This document shows, in pieces, positions 1 through 8,428 of a DNA stretch of 64,000 nt. The position numbers were made by a program, and so were the translations under genes. Origin of the DNA: Burkholderiaceae bacterium (GTDB taxonomy: Bacteria > Pseudomonadota > Gammaproteobacteria > Burkholderiales > Burkholderiaceae_C); contig JACKLO010000011.1 of the NCBI GenBank assembly GCA_024235915.1, positions 310,001 through 374,000 of the forward strand. Reading direction: 5' to 3'. The notes under the pieces were generated by a model. The model had not been told where the DNA came from, searched no databases, and saw only the letters and a list, made by a program, of their open reading frames with translations. Numbering within the stretch: the first letter of the stretch is position 1; the number at the start of each line of letters is the position of its first letter.

Positions 1-1257
1 CAGCCAGTCGAGACCGTGACTGTGGTGGCCGGCATCCTGGAGCGGCGCTACGGCCAGAAGCCGGCGCTGATCATCGGCAACCAGTCGGACGACGACCGGC
101 TGGCCGAGGTGGCGCGCTTCCAGTCGGACGACGGGCCGCGCTTCCTGGTGTCGTCCCGCGCGGGTGGCGAGGGCTTGAACATGCAGCGCGCGCGCAGGCT
201 CATCCACCTGGACGTGCCCTGGAACCCGATGGACATGGAGCAGCGCATCGGCCGCATCCACCGGTTCGGCTCGCGCAAGACCGTGATCGTCGACACCGTC
301 GTTGCCAAGGGCAGCCGTGAAGTCGACATGTACCGTGTGGCACGCGACAAACTCGCGCTCATCTCCCAGCACCTGGACCCCGACCAGTTCGAATCCCTCT
401 TCAGCCGGGTGATGTCTCTGGTGCCTCCGAAGGAACTGGAGACCGTTCTCAGCGATGTGACAGGCACCGTGGGGCTGGACGACCCCGCCATCCAGCAGAT
501 CGGCCGGCTGGTCACTGAAGGGTTCAGGTCGTGGAGCTCGTTCGACGAGGCCTACCGCAAGCAGGCGGAACAGATCCGAGCCACCGAGCCAGGTGAAGCG
601 CACTGGGCGGATGTGGGCCACTTCCTCGTCAAGCACTGTGGTGCAGACGACGGTGAAGCCGCTACCTTTGGCACGTTCACGTTCCAGAATGACGAAATCG
701 TTGCCGTCGAAGAGGCCGTGCCCACCATCCGCTTCGCAGGCCGCACTTTCGCCTGCGGTGACACCGGCGGCTTGCGCGCTGTAGCAGCAGACGGTGCAGA
801 CGTGCACCAGCTCGGCCTGAACGTGGATGCGGTGCAAGCAGTACTGGGCCAGCCCTTCGGACCGTCACGAAAGGTGGGGCTGGCCTTCCTGAATCGGCCG
901 TCTGGGCTGGAGTTCCTGGGCCCTGAAACCGACGGTGTCGTCATCCTGGCCTTCCTGCGCCAGAAGCTGGAACAAGAGCGTGGGGTCTGGGCCGAACGCG
1001 GCCTCGCGCTGCACTGCTACGCCCTGGCGCCAAGCGGCGAGCCCGTTGAACTGACTGGGCAGCAACGTGCCGCGGTCATCCGGGCCTGCCAGAACGTGCC
1101 GCGCATCAAGGACGGCAGTGTCGTGTCTGTTCGCGCCGACGTGGCTGCGATCGAGGACGCGCTGTTCCGCAGCCTGAAGCGCCCGACCGAGGATCAGATG
1201 GCCGCTGGGCTGCGCTACGCCGTGTGGCCCTTGGCGTCGCTGGTCTTGGTGCCTTGA
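1..1257 (+). CDS. SNF2-type helicase, C-terminal part (5' end outside window)
   Basis: The reading frame is open from base 1, so the gene starts upstream and only about 418 residues are visible. Near the start it shows late SNF2/superfamily 2 helicase motifs: SRAGGEGLN (motif V), then DVPWNP and EQRIGRIHRFGS (motif VI with arginine fingers). These belong to the second RecA-like lobe, which couples ATP hydrolysis to movement on DNA. The remaining ~300 residues form an accessory domain I do not recognise. It ends 73 bp before the methyltransferase gene on the same strand, so it is probably the first visible gene of a restriction-modification-type operon. SNF2 helicases next to DNA methyltransferases are known from DISARM-like and related defence loci, but no DISARM drmA/drmB genes are seen here. 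Helicase identity is confident; its exact role is inferred from context. Confidence 0.85.
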   Translation, partial: QPVETVTVVAGILERRYGQKPALIIGNQSDDDRLAEVARFQSDDGPRFLVSSRAGGEGLNMQRARRLIHLDVPWNPMDMEQRIGRIHRFGSRKTVIVDTVVAKGSREVDMYRVARDKLALISQHLDPDQFESLFSRVMSLVPPKELETVLSDVTGTVGLDDPAIQQIGRLVTEGFRSWSSFDEAYRKQAEQIRATEPGEAHWADVGHFLVKHCGADDGEAATFGTFTFQNDEIVAVEEAVPTIRFAGRTFACGDTGGLRAVAADGADVHQLGLNVDAVQAVLGQPFGPSRKVGLAFLNRPSGLEFLGPETDGVVILAFLRQKLEQERGVWAERGLALHCYALAPSGEPVELTGQQRAAVIRACQNVPRIKDGSVVSVRADVAAIEDALFRSLKRPTEDQMAAGLRYAVWPLASLVLVP

Positions 1258-1330
1258 GAGCCGCCTTGCCATCACGGCCGCCGCGCCACCCTTACTACCA
1301 GACCGCATCTCGCTTGCACAGGGAATCTGA

Positions 1331-4300
1331 ATGACCAAGGCAGAACGACAAGAGCAACTGGAGGGCCTGCTGCTGGGCCTGCTGCCCGCCAACGGCAGCA
1401 CAGTAAGCAATGGCCAGCTGTTGACCTTGTGGACGCAGGCGGCGACGGACGTCGGCCTGACGGCCAATGCCGACGACTTCACCGTCCTGCGTGAAGACCT
1501 GGTGGCTCGCGGCCTGGTGGTCAAGGGCAAGGGGCGAGGGGGCTCGACGGCCCGTGCGTCTGCCGCAGCCCCAGGAAGCGAGGCGTTCACGCTAGAGAGC
1601 GAGGCCGCCGCAGCCGCTGAAGATGCTGATGCAGCGAGCAAGGCGCCGAAGGCGAAAGCCGGCAGCAAGCCCAAGCTGCGCGCCGCCGACGCTGGCGAAG
1701 AAGCACAAGTGCTCAGCTACCGCCACGCGGACCGCCGCAAGAACAACCCCGAGGTGGGCCTGGTCAGCGAGGCCAGCGACCCGCAGCAGCCGAAGAAGGA
1801 GTGGGCCTACAACCCGCACCTGGACCCGGTGCTGAACTTCGACAGCGCGCGTGCCGAGCTCGAGAACCTGATCGACGACGCGCTGGCCGAAGGTGGCGAA
1901 AGCAGCCAGCAGCAGTTGGGCGAGATCGTGGCGTGGCTGGATCACGCGCTGGCCGGCAGCGACGAAGCCGCAGTGCGCGAGGTGGTGGCGAACCTGCGCA
2001 AGCGCTTGACAGGCAAGCCCACCCAGCCTCCAGAGCGCAAGGCCCTGGAAGAGATCAAGCGCCGTGGCGCGCCGTACCTGCAGTGGAGCGGCAAGGCCGA
2101 GCGCACCAGCTTCGAGGTGGACACGGTCAGCTTGCACGTGCACGAGCGCATCGACCCGATGAGCATCCTGTCGGCGGTGCGCAAGCAGCTGGAAGAGGCG
2201 AAAGCCAAGAAGGCGAAGGGCGAGGACGCGTCAGCGCTCGGTCGCCAGGCCAGCCTGTTCGAAGCCCCGTTCGAAAGCCTGCCACTGCGTGCCGCAGTGG
2301 ACTTCTATCGCCACGACAAGGGCTGGGCCAACCGGCTGATTGCGGGCGACAGCCTGCAGGTCATGAACAGCCTGCTGGTGAAGGAGGGCATGGCGGGGCA
2401 GGTGCAGATGGTTTACATCGATCCGCCCTACGGCATCAAGTTCGGCTCCAACTTCCAGCCATTTGTACACAAGCGCGAGGTTCAAGACCGGCGAGATGAG
2501 GATCTGACTCAAGAGCCTGAGATGGTGAAGGCGTTTCGAGACACATGGGAGCTGGGGCTTCATTCCTACCTCTCGTATCTGCGTGATCGCCTGCTGCTCT
2601 CTCTTGAGCTGCTTCACGAGTCGGGATGTGTCTTCGTCCAAATAGGAGACGAGAACGTTCATCTCGCGCGAAGCCTGCTTGATGACGTTTTCGGGCCAGA
2701 GAACTTCGCAAGCCAGATTGCCGTCAAGAAGACAACCGCGCAAACTTCGGAAGGGCTAAGTGGAGCCTTGGACTACTTGGTCGTCTATGCCAAGGACACC
2801 ACCAAGCTCAAGTATCGGCAGCTGTATCGAGAGAAGGAGCTCGGAGGATTCGGGACTGGTGAATATCGCTATGTCCAGCGGCCCGATGGGTCGGCCAGGA
2901 CTGGCAACGAGAGCGAACTGGCCGGTCTTGAGGATCTCCCAAAGGGTTGTCGTTGGTACTCTTCCGACACGCTCGTTTCCCAACGCCCGCCTGGAGACTT
3001 CCCAGTCCCTTTCCGCGGGCGCGAGATCACGCCGAAGTCAGGCTACTGGAAGACCGGCGCGGACGGCTTTCGCAGACTCATTCGCTCCGGTCGTGTGATG
3101 GGAGCTGGGACAAGTTTGAAGTACCGGCGCTTCCTCGATGACTTTCCGGTTGCTGCCGTTGCCAACTACTGGGATGACTTGAGCAGTGGCGCCAGTCGCA
3201 CTGATCCAAAGGTCTATGTAGTGCAAACCGTTAGTCGGGTCTTGGAACGATGCGTCCTCATGGCTACAGACCCCGGAGATTTGGTTCTTGACCCTACCTG
3301 CGGTTCCGGCACTACCGCCTTCGTTGCCGAGAAGTGGGGGCGCCGCTGGATCACCTGTGACACCTCCCGCGTGGCCGTCACGTTGGCCAAGCAGCGCCTG
3401 ATGACTGCCAGCTACGACTACTACGAACTGGCCTACCCGCATGAAGGTCTAAAGGGCGGATTCATTTACAAGACGGTCCCACACGTCACGCTGAAGTCCA
3501 TCGCCAACAACGCAGACATCGACGCCATCTACGACCGCCTCCACCCGGCCATCGAGCAGGCGTTGACGGCGCTCAACGTCGCTCTGGGCGCCCACCCACC
3601 CGCTGAGCCGCTGGTGGTAGCGGAAGGCGTGCGCAAGGGCGAGAAGCTGAGCCTTGGCAAGAAGGGCGCTGTGCTGCAGGAATGGGAGGTACCGTTCCCA
3701 GGCGATGACGGTGCGCTGCCCAAGGGCTGGCCGGAAGCCCTGCGCGAGCCCTTCGAAGCCTTCCACACCGCCCGCCAGCGCATGCAGGCCGAGATGGACC
3801 GTTCCATCGCCGCCAATGCCGAGAGCGAGACGCTCTACGACCAGCCCGAGAAGAGCAAGACCAAGCTGCGCATCACCGGTCCGTTCAGCGTGGAGGCGGT
3901 GCCGTTCCCCACCGTGCTGAGCCTGGAAGCCGCAGAAGGCGGCGCCACCACCACGCCGACCGAAGACCAGGCCTACCAGACCAGCATCGCCCGCAGCGGC
4001 GAGACCAGCCGCCAGCAACAGTGGCGCGACGAGCTGCTGAAGACCGGCATTCGCGGCAAGGGTGGCCAGATGCTGAAGTTCGCTGAACTGGAGGTGATGG
4101 CCGGCACCACCTGCCTGCATGCCACCGGCACGCTGGCCGAGACGGGCGAGCGAGCGGTGGTCAGCTTCGGCCCCGAGCATGGCGCGCTGGAGCAGCGCCA
4201 GGTGGAGCACGCGCTGAACGAGGCCGAGTCATTGCGGCCGTCGCCCAAGTTCGTGGTCTTCTGCGCCTTCACCTTCGACCCTGAGGCCGCCAAAGACATC

Positions 4301-4798
4301 GACGAAACCCGCTGGCCCGGTGTGAACCTGCTGAAGGCGCAGATGAACACCGACCTGCTGACCGAAGACCTGAAGAAGGCGCGCTCCAGCAACCAGAGCT
4401 TCTGGCTGATGGGTCAGCCTGACGTGCACCTGGCTGAACTGCCGGGCGGGCGCTGGCAGGTGGAGGTGAACGGCTTCGACTACTTCGACACCGTGAAGGG
4501 CGAACTCATCTCCGGCGGCAAGGCGAAGATCGCGATGTGGAGCCTCGACACTGACTACGACGGGCGCAGCCTGTTCCCGCACCAGGTGTTCTTCCCCATG
4601 GCCGGCAAGGACGAGGGCTGGCGCAAGCTGAAGAAGAACATCCGCGCCGAGCTGGACGAATCGCTGCTGGACCAGTTCCACGGCACGGTGTCGCTGCCGT
4701 TCGAGGCGGGCAAGAACGGCAAGGCTGCAGTCAAGATCGTCGACGACCGGGGCATTGAGTCGCTGAAGATCCTGCCACTGAAGGGGGCAGCGGCATGA
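1331..4798 (+). CDS. Large type III-like adenine DNA methyltransferase (Mod-like)
   Basis: This 1,155-residue protein probably methylates adenine (N6) in a specific DNA site and so marks self DNA for the neighbouring Res-like nuclease. The catalytic motif DPPYG (motif IV) lies near residue 367 and the SAM-binding motif DPTCGSGTT (motif I) near residue 655. Motif IV before motif I is the beta-class order typical of type III Mod subunits. The first ~75 residues look like a winged-helix domain, followed by a charged Ala/Lys-rich linker. At 1,155 residues it is much longer than a usual Mod (about 600-700); some 450 C-terminal residues after the methyltransferase core are unassigned. The part between motifs IV and I (about 2455-3290) is visibly less GC-rich than the flanks. 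Its stop overlaps the next start (ATGA), indicating translational coupling. Confidence 0.88.
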   Translation: MTKAERQEQLEGLLLGLLPANGSTVSNGQLLTLWTQAATDVGLTANADDFTVLREDLVARGLVVKGKGRGGSTARASAAAPGSEAFTLESEAAAAAEDADAASKAPKAKAGSKPKLRAADAGEEAQVLSYRHADRRKNNPEVGLVSEASDPQQPKKEWAYNPHLDPVLNFDSARAELENLIDDALAEGGESSQQQLGEIVAWLDHALAGSDEAAVREVVANLRKRLTGKPTQPPERKALEEIKRRGAPYLQWSGKAERTSFEVDTVSLHVHERIDPMSILSAVRKQLEEAKAKKAKGEDASALGRQASLFEAPFESLPLRAAVDFYRHDKGWANRLIAGDSLQVMNSLLVKEGMAGQVQMVYIDPPYGIKFGSNFQPFVHKREVQDRRDEDLTQEPEMVKAFRDTWELGLHSYLSYLRDRLLLSLELLHESGCVFVQIGDENVHLARSLLDDVFGPENFASQIAVKKTTAQTSEGLSGALDYLVVYAKDTTKLKYRQLYREKELGGFGTGEYRYVQRPDGSARTGNESELAGLEDLPKGCRWYSSDTLVSQRPPGDFPVPFRGREITPKSGYWKTGADGFRRLIRSGRVMGAGTSLKYRRFLDDFPVAAVANYWDDLSSGASRTDPKVYVVQTVSRVLERCVLMATDPGDLVLDPTCGSGTTAFVAEKWGRRWITCDTSRVAVTLAKQRLMTASYDYYELAYPHEGLKGGFIYKTVPHVTLKSIANNADIDAIYDRLHPAIEQALTALNVALGAHPPAEPLVVAEGVRKGEKLSLGKKGAVLQEWEVPFPGDDGALPKGWPEALREPFEAFHTARQRMQAEMDRSIAANAESETLYDQPEKSKTKLRITGPFSVEAVPFPTVLSLEAAEGGATTTPTEDQAYQTSIARSGETSRQQQWRDELLKTGIRGKGGQMLKFAELEVMAGTTCLHATGTLAETGERAVVSFGPEHGALEQRQVEHALNEAESLRPSPKFVVFCAFTFDPEAAKDIDETRWPGVNLLKAQMNTDLLTEDLKKARSSNQSFWLMGQPDVHLAELPGGRWQVEVNGFDYFDTVKGELISGGKAKIAMWSLDTDYDGRSLFPHQVFFPMAGKDEGWRKLKKNIRAELDESLLDQFHGTVSLPFEAGKNGKAAVKIVDDRGIESLKILPLKGAAA

Positions 4799-5250
4799 CT
4801 TGGCAAGACTGGGCCACCTTGGGTGGAGGGGTCGGCGGCGTGTTCACGGCCTTGGCCGCCATCGTGGCGGCGTGGCAGCTGTGGCACATGCAGCAACAGA
4901 GCACCACGTCCTTCGAAGACGAGCTCGTGCGCGAATACCGCGAGCTGGCATCGACCCTCCCGCTGCCAGCGCTGCTGGGCGAGCCCATCAGCGACGAACT
5001 GCATGCGGAGAAGCTGGACGAGTTCTATCGCTACTTTGACCTGTGCAACAGCCAGGTCTTCCTGCACGACCGCGGACGTATCAGTGATGAAACCTGGGCC
5101 TTCTGGGTACAGGGCATCCGTTCCAACCTGATGCGACCGGCCTTCGCCCGTGCATGGGCCGAGATCGCGGCGCGCGCCAACGGCGACTTTGCAGAGCTGC
5201 GTCGCGTTTGCCCTCCGCCCAAAACGGCGGCAACGGGAGACGCGGCATGA
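4795..5250 (+). CDS. Small protein with N-terminal membrane segment, between mod and res genes
   Basis: This 151-residue protein has one clear hydrophobic segment at about residues 8-30 (a Gly/Ala/Val-rich helix ending in WQLWHM), then a soluble acidic/aromatic domain. It overlaps both neighbours by ATGA junctions (with the methyltransferase at 4795-4798, with the Res-like gene at 5247-5250), so the three are almost certainly co-translated. I do not recognise a family. Its fixed place between methyltransferase and nuclease suggests a working part of the system, perhaps anchoring the complex at the inner membrane where phage DNA enters; this is inference. Coding status is well supported by the overlaps and the amino-acid composition. 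Confidence 0.8.
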   Translation: MTWQDWATLGGGVGGVFTALAAIVAAWQLWHMQQQSTTSFEDELVREYRELASTLPLPALLGEPISDELHAEKLDEFYRYFDLCNSQVFLHDRGRISDETWAFWVQGIRSNLMRPAFARAWAEIAARANGDFAELRRVCPPPKTAATGDAA

Positions 5251-8200
5251 AGACGCCCGGCAATGTCATCGTCAATTCGCCGTTCGACGTGCCAAGCAAG
5301 CACTGGGTGCCGCAGCGCGACGGGACGCTGCAGCTGGTGGAAAGCCGTCGCCCTGCCAGCTACGAGATCTACGACGTGCGCAACAACACGCGCCGGGTGG
5401 AAGCGCTAGAGCAGGTGAACGAAATCCGCCAGCGGGTGGACCAATGGCGCGCCGCCGACTACCCGGGCATCACCACCGTCACGCGCCAGTTACTGGCGCA
5501 CTGGTTCGATCGCAGCGCCCGCCAGCACCCGTTCTACTTCTGCCAGCTGGAAGCGATTGAGACCCTGATCTGGTGGGTGGAGGCTGCGGATGCGTACCGG
5601 CAGGGCGTGTTCCTGCAAGGTGACGGTGGGCCATGGGAACGCGTGTGCAGCAAGATGGCCACCGGCTCGGGCAAGACGACGGTGATGGCCATGCTCATCA
5701 CCTGGCAGGTGCTGAACGCGGTGACCTACCCGAAGCGCACCAAGGACTTCTCGCGCGCCATCTTCATCGTAGCGCCGGGCCTGACGGTGAAAGAGCGGCT
5801 GCAGGTGCTGTATCCGGGCAACCTGGGCAACGCCTACGACGAGTTCTCGACCTGCCCGTCGGAATCGCTGCGGCAGAAGCTCAACCAGGCCGAGGTGCTG
5901 GTGGAGAACTGGCACAAGCTGATGCCCGCGAAGGAGCAGGAACGCTCGGTCGTCAAGAAGGGCCGCCAGACCGACGAGGTGTTCACCCGCGAGGTGCTCG
6001 GCCGACTGGCCCAGCACCGCGACATCGTGGTCATCAACGACGAGGCGCACCACGCTTACCGCAAGCCGGCAGACGTGAAGATCAGCAAGGCCGATGCCGA
6101 GCGCCTGGGCCTGGACTTGGACGAGGCCACGCGCTGGATCGAGGGGCTGGACCGCATCCACAACACGCGGCGCATCCGGCGCTGTTTCGACCTGTCGGCC
6201 ACGCCTTTTGCGCCTACGGGCAAGACCAACAGCGAAGAGGGTCTGTTCAGCTGGATCGTCAGCGACTTCGGCCTGACCGATGCGATCGAGGCCGGGCTGG
6301 TGAAGACGCCGCGCGTGGTGATCCGCGACGACGCGCTGCCCGACGCGAAGAGCTACCGGTCGAAGCTCTACCACCTGTACCGCGATCCGGATGTACAGCA
6401 AGACCTGAACCGCCGCGGTGCCGAGCCGCATGAGGCACTGCCGAAGCTGGTGCAGGACGCCTACACGCTGCTCGGTGCCGACTGGCGCGCCGCGCTGCAG
6501 GACTGGCAGGCGGCCGGGCACCACTCGCCGCCGGTGATGCTGACGGTGTGCAACCGTGTGGAAACCGCGGCGCGCATTGAGCACTACCTGAACCACGGCG
6601 ATGCGCACTGGCCCGAGCTGAAGTCGCCCACGCAGACTCTGCGTGTGGACTCCAAGGTGCTGGAGAAGGCTGAGATCGGCGAGAAGGCCAGTGCCGAGAG
6701 TGTGTTCAAGGCACGCATGACGTCGCTGTTGAAGGCGTTGGCCTTGCCTGACGCCACGCGCGACAAGATCGACGAGGCGAAGAAGGACGCCGAGAAGCTG
6801 AAGCTACTGGCCCAGCATCTGGCGGTTCCGGCGGATGAGTGGGACACCCTGGCCAAGAGCCCGGCCGACAGGCAGCTGGAGGCGCTGATCCAGCGCGCGC
6901 CGCTTTCGCCCGCAGTGCGCGACTACCTGCTTGGCACCACCGAATACGTGAATCGCCTGCGCGAAATCGTCAAGGCGGCACGGCTGCCCAAGGACCGCGA
7001 GGAGCGGCTGCTGGCCCTGGAGAAGGAAGACCTGCTGCGCGCCATCGTGGACAACGTGGGCAAGCATGGCCAGGCTGGGCAGCGGCTGCAGAGCGTCATC
7101 TCGGTGGCCATGCTGTCGGAAGGCTGGGACGCGAAGAACGTCACCCACATCATGGGCCTGCGGGCGTTCACCAGCCAGCTGCTGTGCGAGCAGGTGATCG
7201 GCCGCGGCCTGCGCCGTGTGGGCTACGACACGGATGCCAACGGGCTCTTTGTCCCCGAGTACGTCAACGTGTTCGGCGTGCCGCTGTCGGTATTCGTGGA
7301 CACCGGCGATGACGGTGTGCCGCCGCCACCGCCGAAGCCGAGTACGCAGATCGAATCGCTTGCGTCGCGCAATGAACTGGAGGTGCGTTGGCCGAACCTG
7401 CTGCGGGTAGACACGATCGTTAAGCCGGCCTTGTCGGTGCAGTGGTCCAAGGTGTCGGACCTGGAGCTGGACCCGGCGAAGACCGTCATCACGGCCGAGC
7501 TTGCCCCGGCCGTGGGTGGCGCCACCGACCTGAGCAAGACGACGAACATCGACCTGTCGAAGCTGCCTGAAGAGTTCCGCGAGCAGCGCATCGTGTTCCA
7601 GGCGGCGCGCAAGGCCTTCGACCAGTTGTCGGGCAAGTTCACCGGCAATCGCGAGTACCTCGTCTTCCAGCTGATTCGGCTGGTGGAGGAATTCCTGGGT
7701 TCAAAGCAGCTCGTCATCCCGAGCCTGTTCCATGCAGAGGGGGTGCGCCGACGCATCCTGATCGCGCTGAACATGGACCTGATCGTCCAGCATGTGGTGA
7801 AGCACGTCGAGCAGCAGAACGTGGCCAGCATCGAGCCGGTGTTCGACCCCGAGCAGCCGATCGGCTCCACCCGGGCCATGCGCACCTGGTACACCACCAA
7901 GGGCAACCAGCACACGCGCAAGTCGCAGATCAGCCACGTGGTCGGCGACAGCTCTTGGGAGATCTACGCGGGTACGCTGTTCGACGACAACGAATTTGTG
8001 TCGGCCTACGCCAAGAATGACCACCTGGGTTTCCAGATCTACTACCTGTGGGGCGGGTCTCGCAAGCGCTTCGTGCCGGACTTCATCGTCCGCCTTGCCA
8101 ACGGCAAGAGCTTGGTGCTCGAGATCAAGGGCGAAGACTCGCCCATGAACAGTGCCAAGCGCGACGCGCTGGCCCTGTGGGTGAAGGCGGTCAACGCCAA

Positions 8201-8330
8201 GGGCGGGTTTGGCGCCTGGTGTTGGGACGTGGCGTTCAAGCCGGCAGAGATCCACGACATCCTGGTGCGGCACGGGAGTGGGGCGCCGGTGATCAGGGAG
8301 CCCCTGGTGCTGAGCGAGGGTGCCGAGTGA
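5247..8330 (+). CDS. Type III-like restriction subunit (Res): DEAD/DEAH helicase plus nuclease
   Basis: The 1,027-residue protein combines a superfamily 2 helicase with a C-terminal endonuclease. Visible motifs are Walker A MATGSGKTTV (about residue 136), the DEAH-like box NDEAHH (about 262), SATPF (motif III region, near 318) and QVIGRGLRR (motif VI, about 648). Near residues 943-965 the string FVPDFIV followed by LEIKGE matches the PD-(D/E)XK nuclease core. The expected activity is ATP-driven movement on DNA and cleavage of unmethylated targets together with the methyltransferase. The start chosen is the ATG overlapping the stop of the small membrane protein; the frame also runs open upstream, but that would overlap the neighbour extensively. 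Related Res-like proteins are annotated in other proteobacteria next to the same methyltransferase type. Confidence 0.87.
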   Translation: MKTPGNVIVNSPFDVPSKHWVPQRDGTLQLVESRRPASYEIYDVRNNTRRVEALEQVNEIRQRVDQWRAADYPGITTVTRQLLAHWFDRSARQHPFYFCQLEAIETLIWWVEAADAYRQGVFLQGDGGPWERVCSKMATGSGKTTVMAMLITWQVLNAVTYPKRTKDFSRAIFIVAPGLTVKERLQVLYPGNLGNAYDEFSTCPSESLRQKLNQAEVLVENWHKLMPAKEQERSVVKKGRQTDEVFTREVLGRLAQHRDIVVINDEAHHAYRKPADVKISKADAERLGLDLDEATRWIEGLDRIHNTRRIRRCFDLSATPFAPTGKTNSEEGLFSWIVSDFGLTDAIEAGLVKTPRVVIRDDALPDAKSYRSKLYHLYRDPDVQQDLNRRGAEPHEALPKLVQDAYTLLGADWRAALQDWQAAGHHSPPVMLTVCNRVETAARIEHYLNHGDAHWPELKSPTQTLRVDSKVLEKAEIGEKASAESVFKARMTSLLKALALPDATRDKIDEAKKDAEKLKLLAQHLAVPADEWDTLAKSPADRQLEALIQRAPLSPAVRDYLLGTTEYVNRLREIVKAARLPKDREERLLALEKEDLLRAIVDNVGKHGQAGQRLQSVISVAMLSEGWDAKNVTHIMGLRAFTSQLLCEQVIGRGLRRVGYDTDANGLFVPEYVNVFGVPLSVFVDTGDDGVPPPPPKPSTQIESLASRNELEVRWPNLLRVDTIVKPALSVQWSKVSDLELDPAKTVITAELAPAVGGATDLSKTTNIDLSKLPEEFREQRIVFQAARKAFDQLSGKFTGNREYLVFQLIRLVEEFLGSKQLVIPSLFHAEGVRRRILIALNMDLIVQHVVKHVEQQNVASIEPVFDPEQPIGSTRAMRTWYTTKGNQHTRKSQISHVVGDSSWEIYAGTLFDDNEFVSAYAKNDHLGFQIYYLWGGSRKRFVPDFIVRLANGKSLVLEIKGEDSPMNSAKRDALALWVKAVNAKGGFGAWCWDVAFKPAEIHDILVRHGSGAPVIREPLVLSEGAE

Positions 8331-8389
8331 GTGCCCTGCAGACCGGCGAGTACATCAGCAGCAAAGTCGGCCGCGCAGCCGGTGCGTGA
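8327..8389 (+). pseudogene. 20-codon remnant or mini-ORF after the res gene
   Basis: A GTG codon overlaps the Res stop codon in the GTGA arrangement that joins other genes here, and opens a frame of only 20 codons beginning M-S-A-L-Q-T-G-E-Y before a TGA. It reads like the first residues of a co-translated protein cut off early. It could be the 5' stub of a further operon gene lost when the downstream helicase gene was placed here, or chance. The stretch up to the helicase start at 8429 otherwise holds only that gene's ribosome binding site (GGGGAG, about 10 bases before the ATG). Confidence 0.3.
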
Positions 8390-8428
8390 ATCGGGCGCGT
8401 AGAGGCGCCACCAAGGGGAGACCAGAAA

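Noticed and set aside
1..8330. Complete DISARM system
   Set aside because: SNF2 helicase and methyltransferase fit, but no drmA, drmB (DUF1998) or PLD-type drmC gene; a Res-like gene is present instead.
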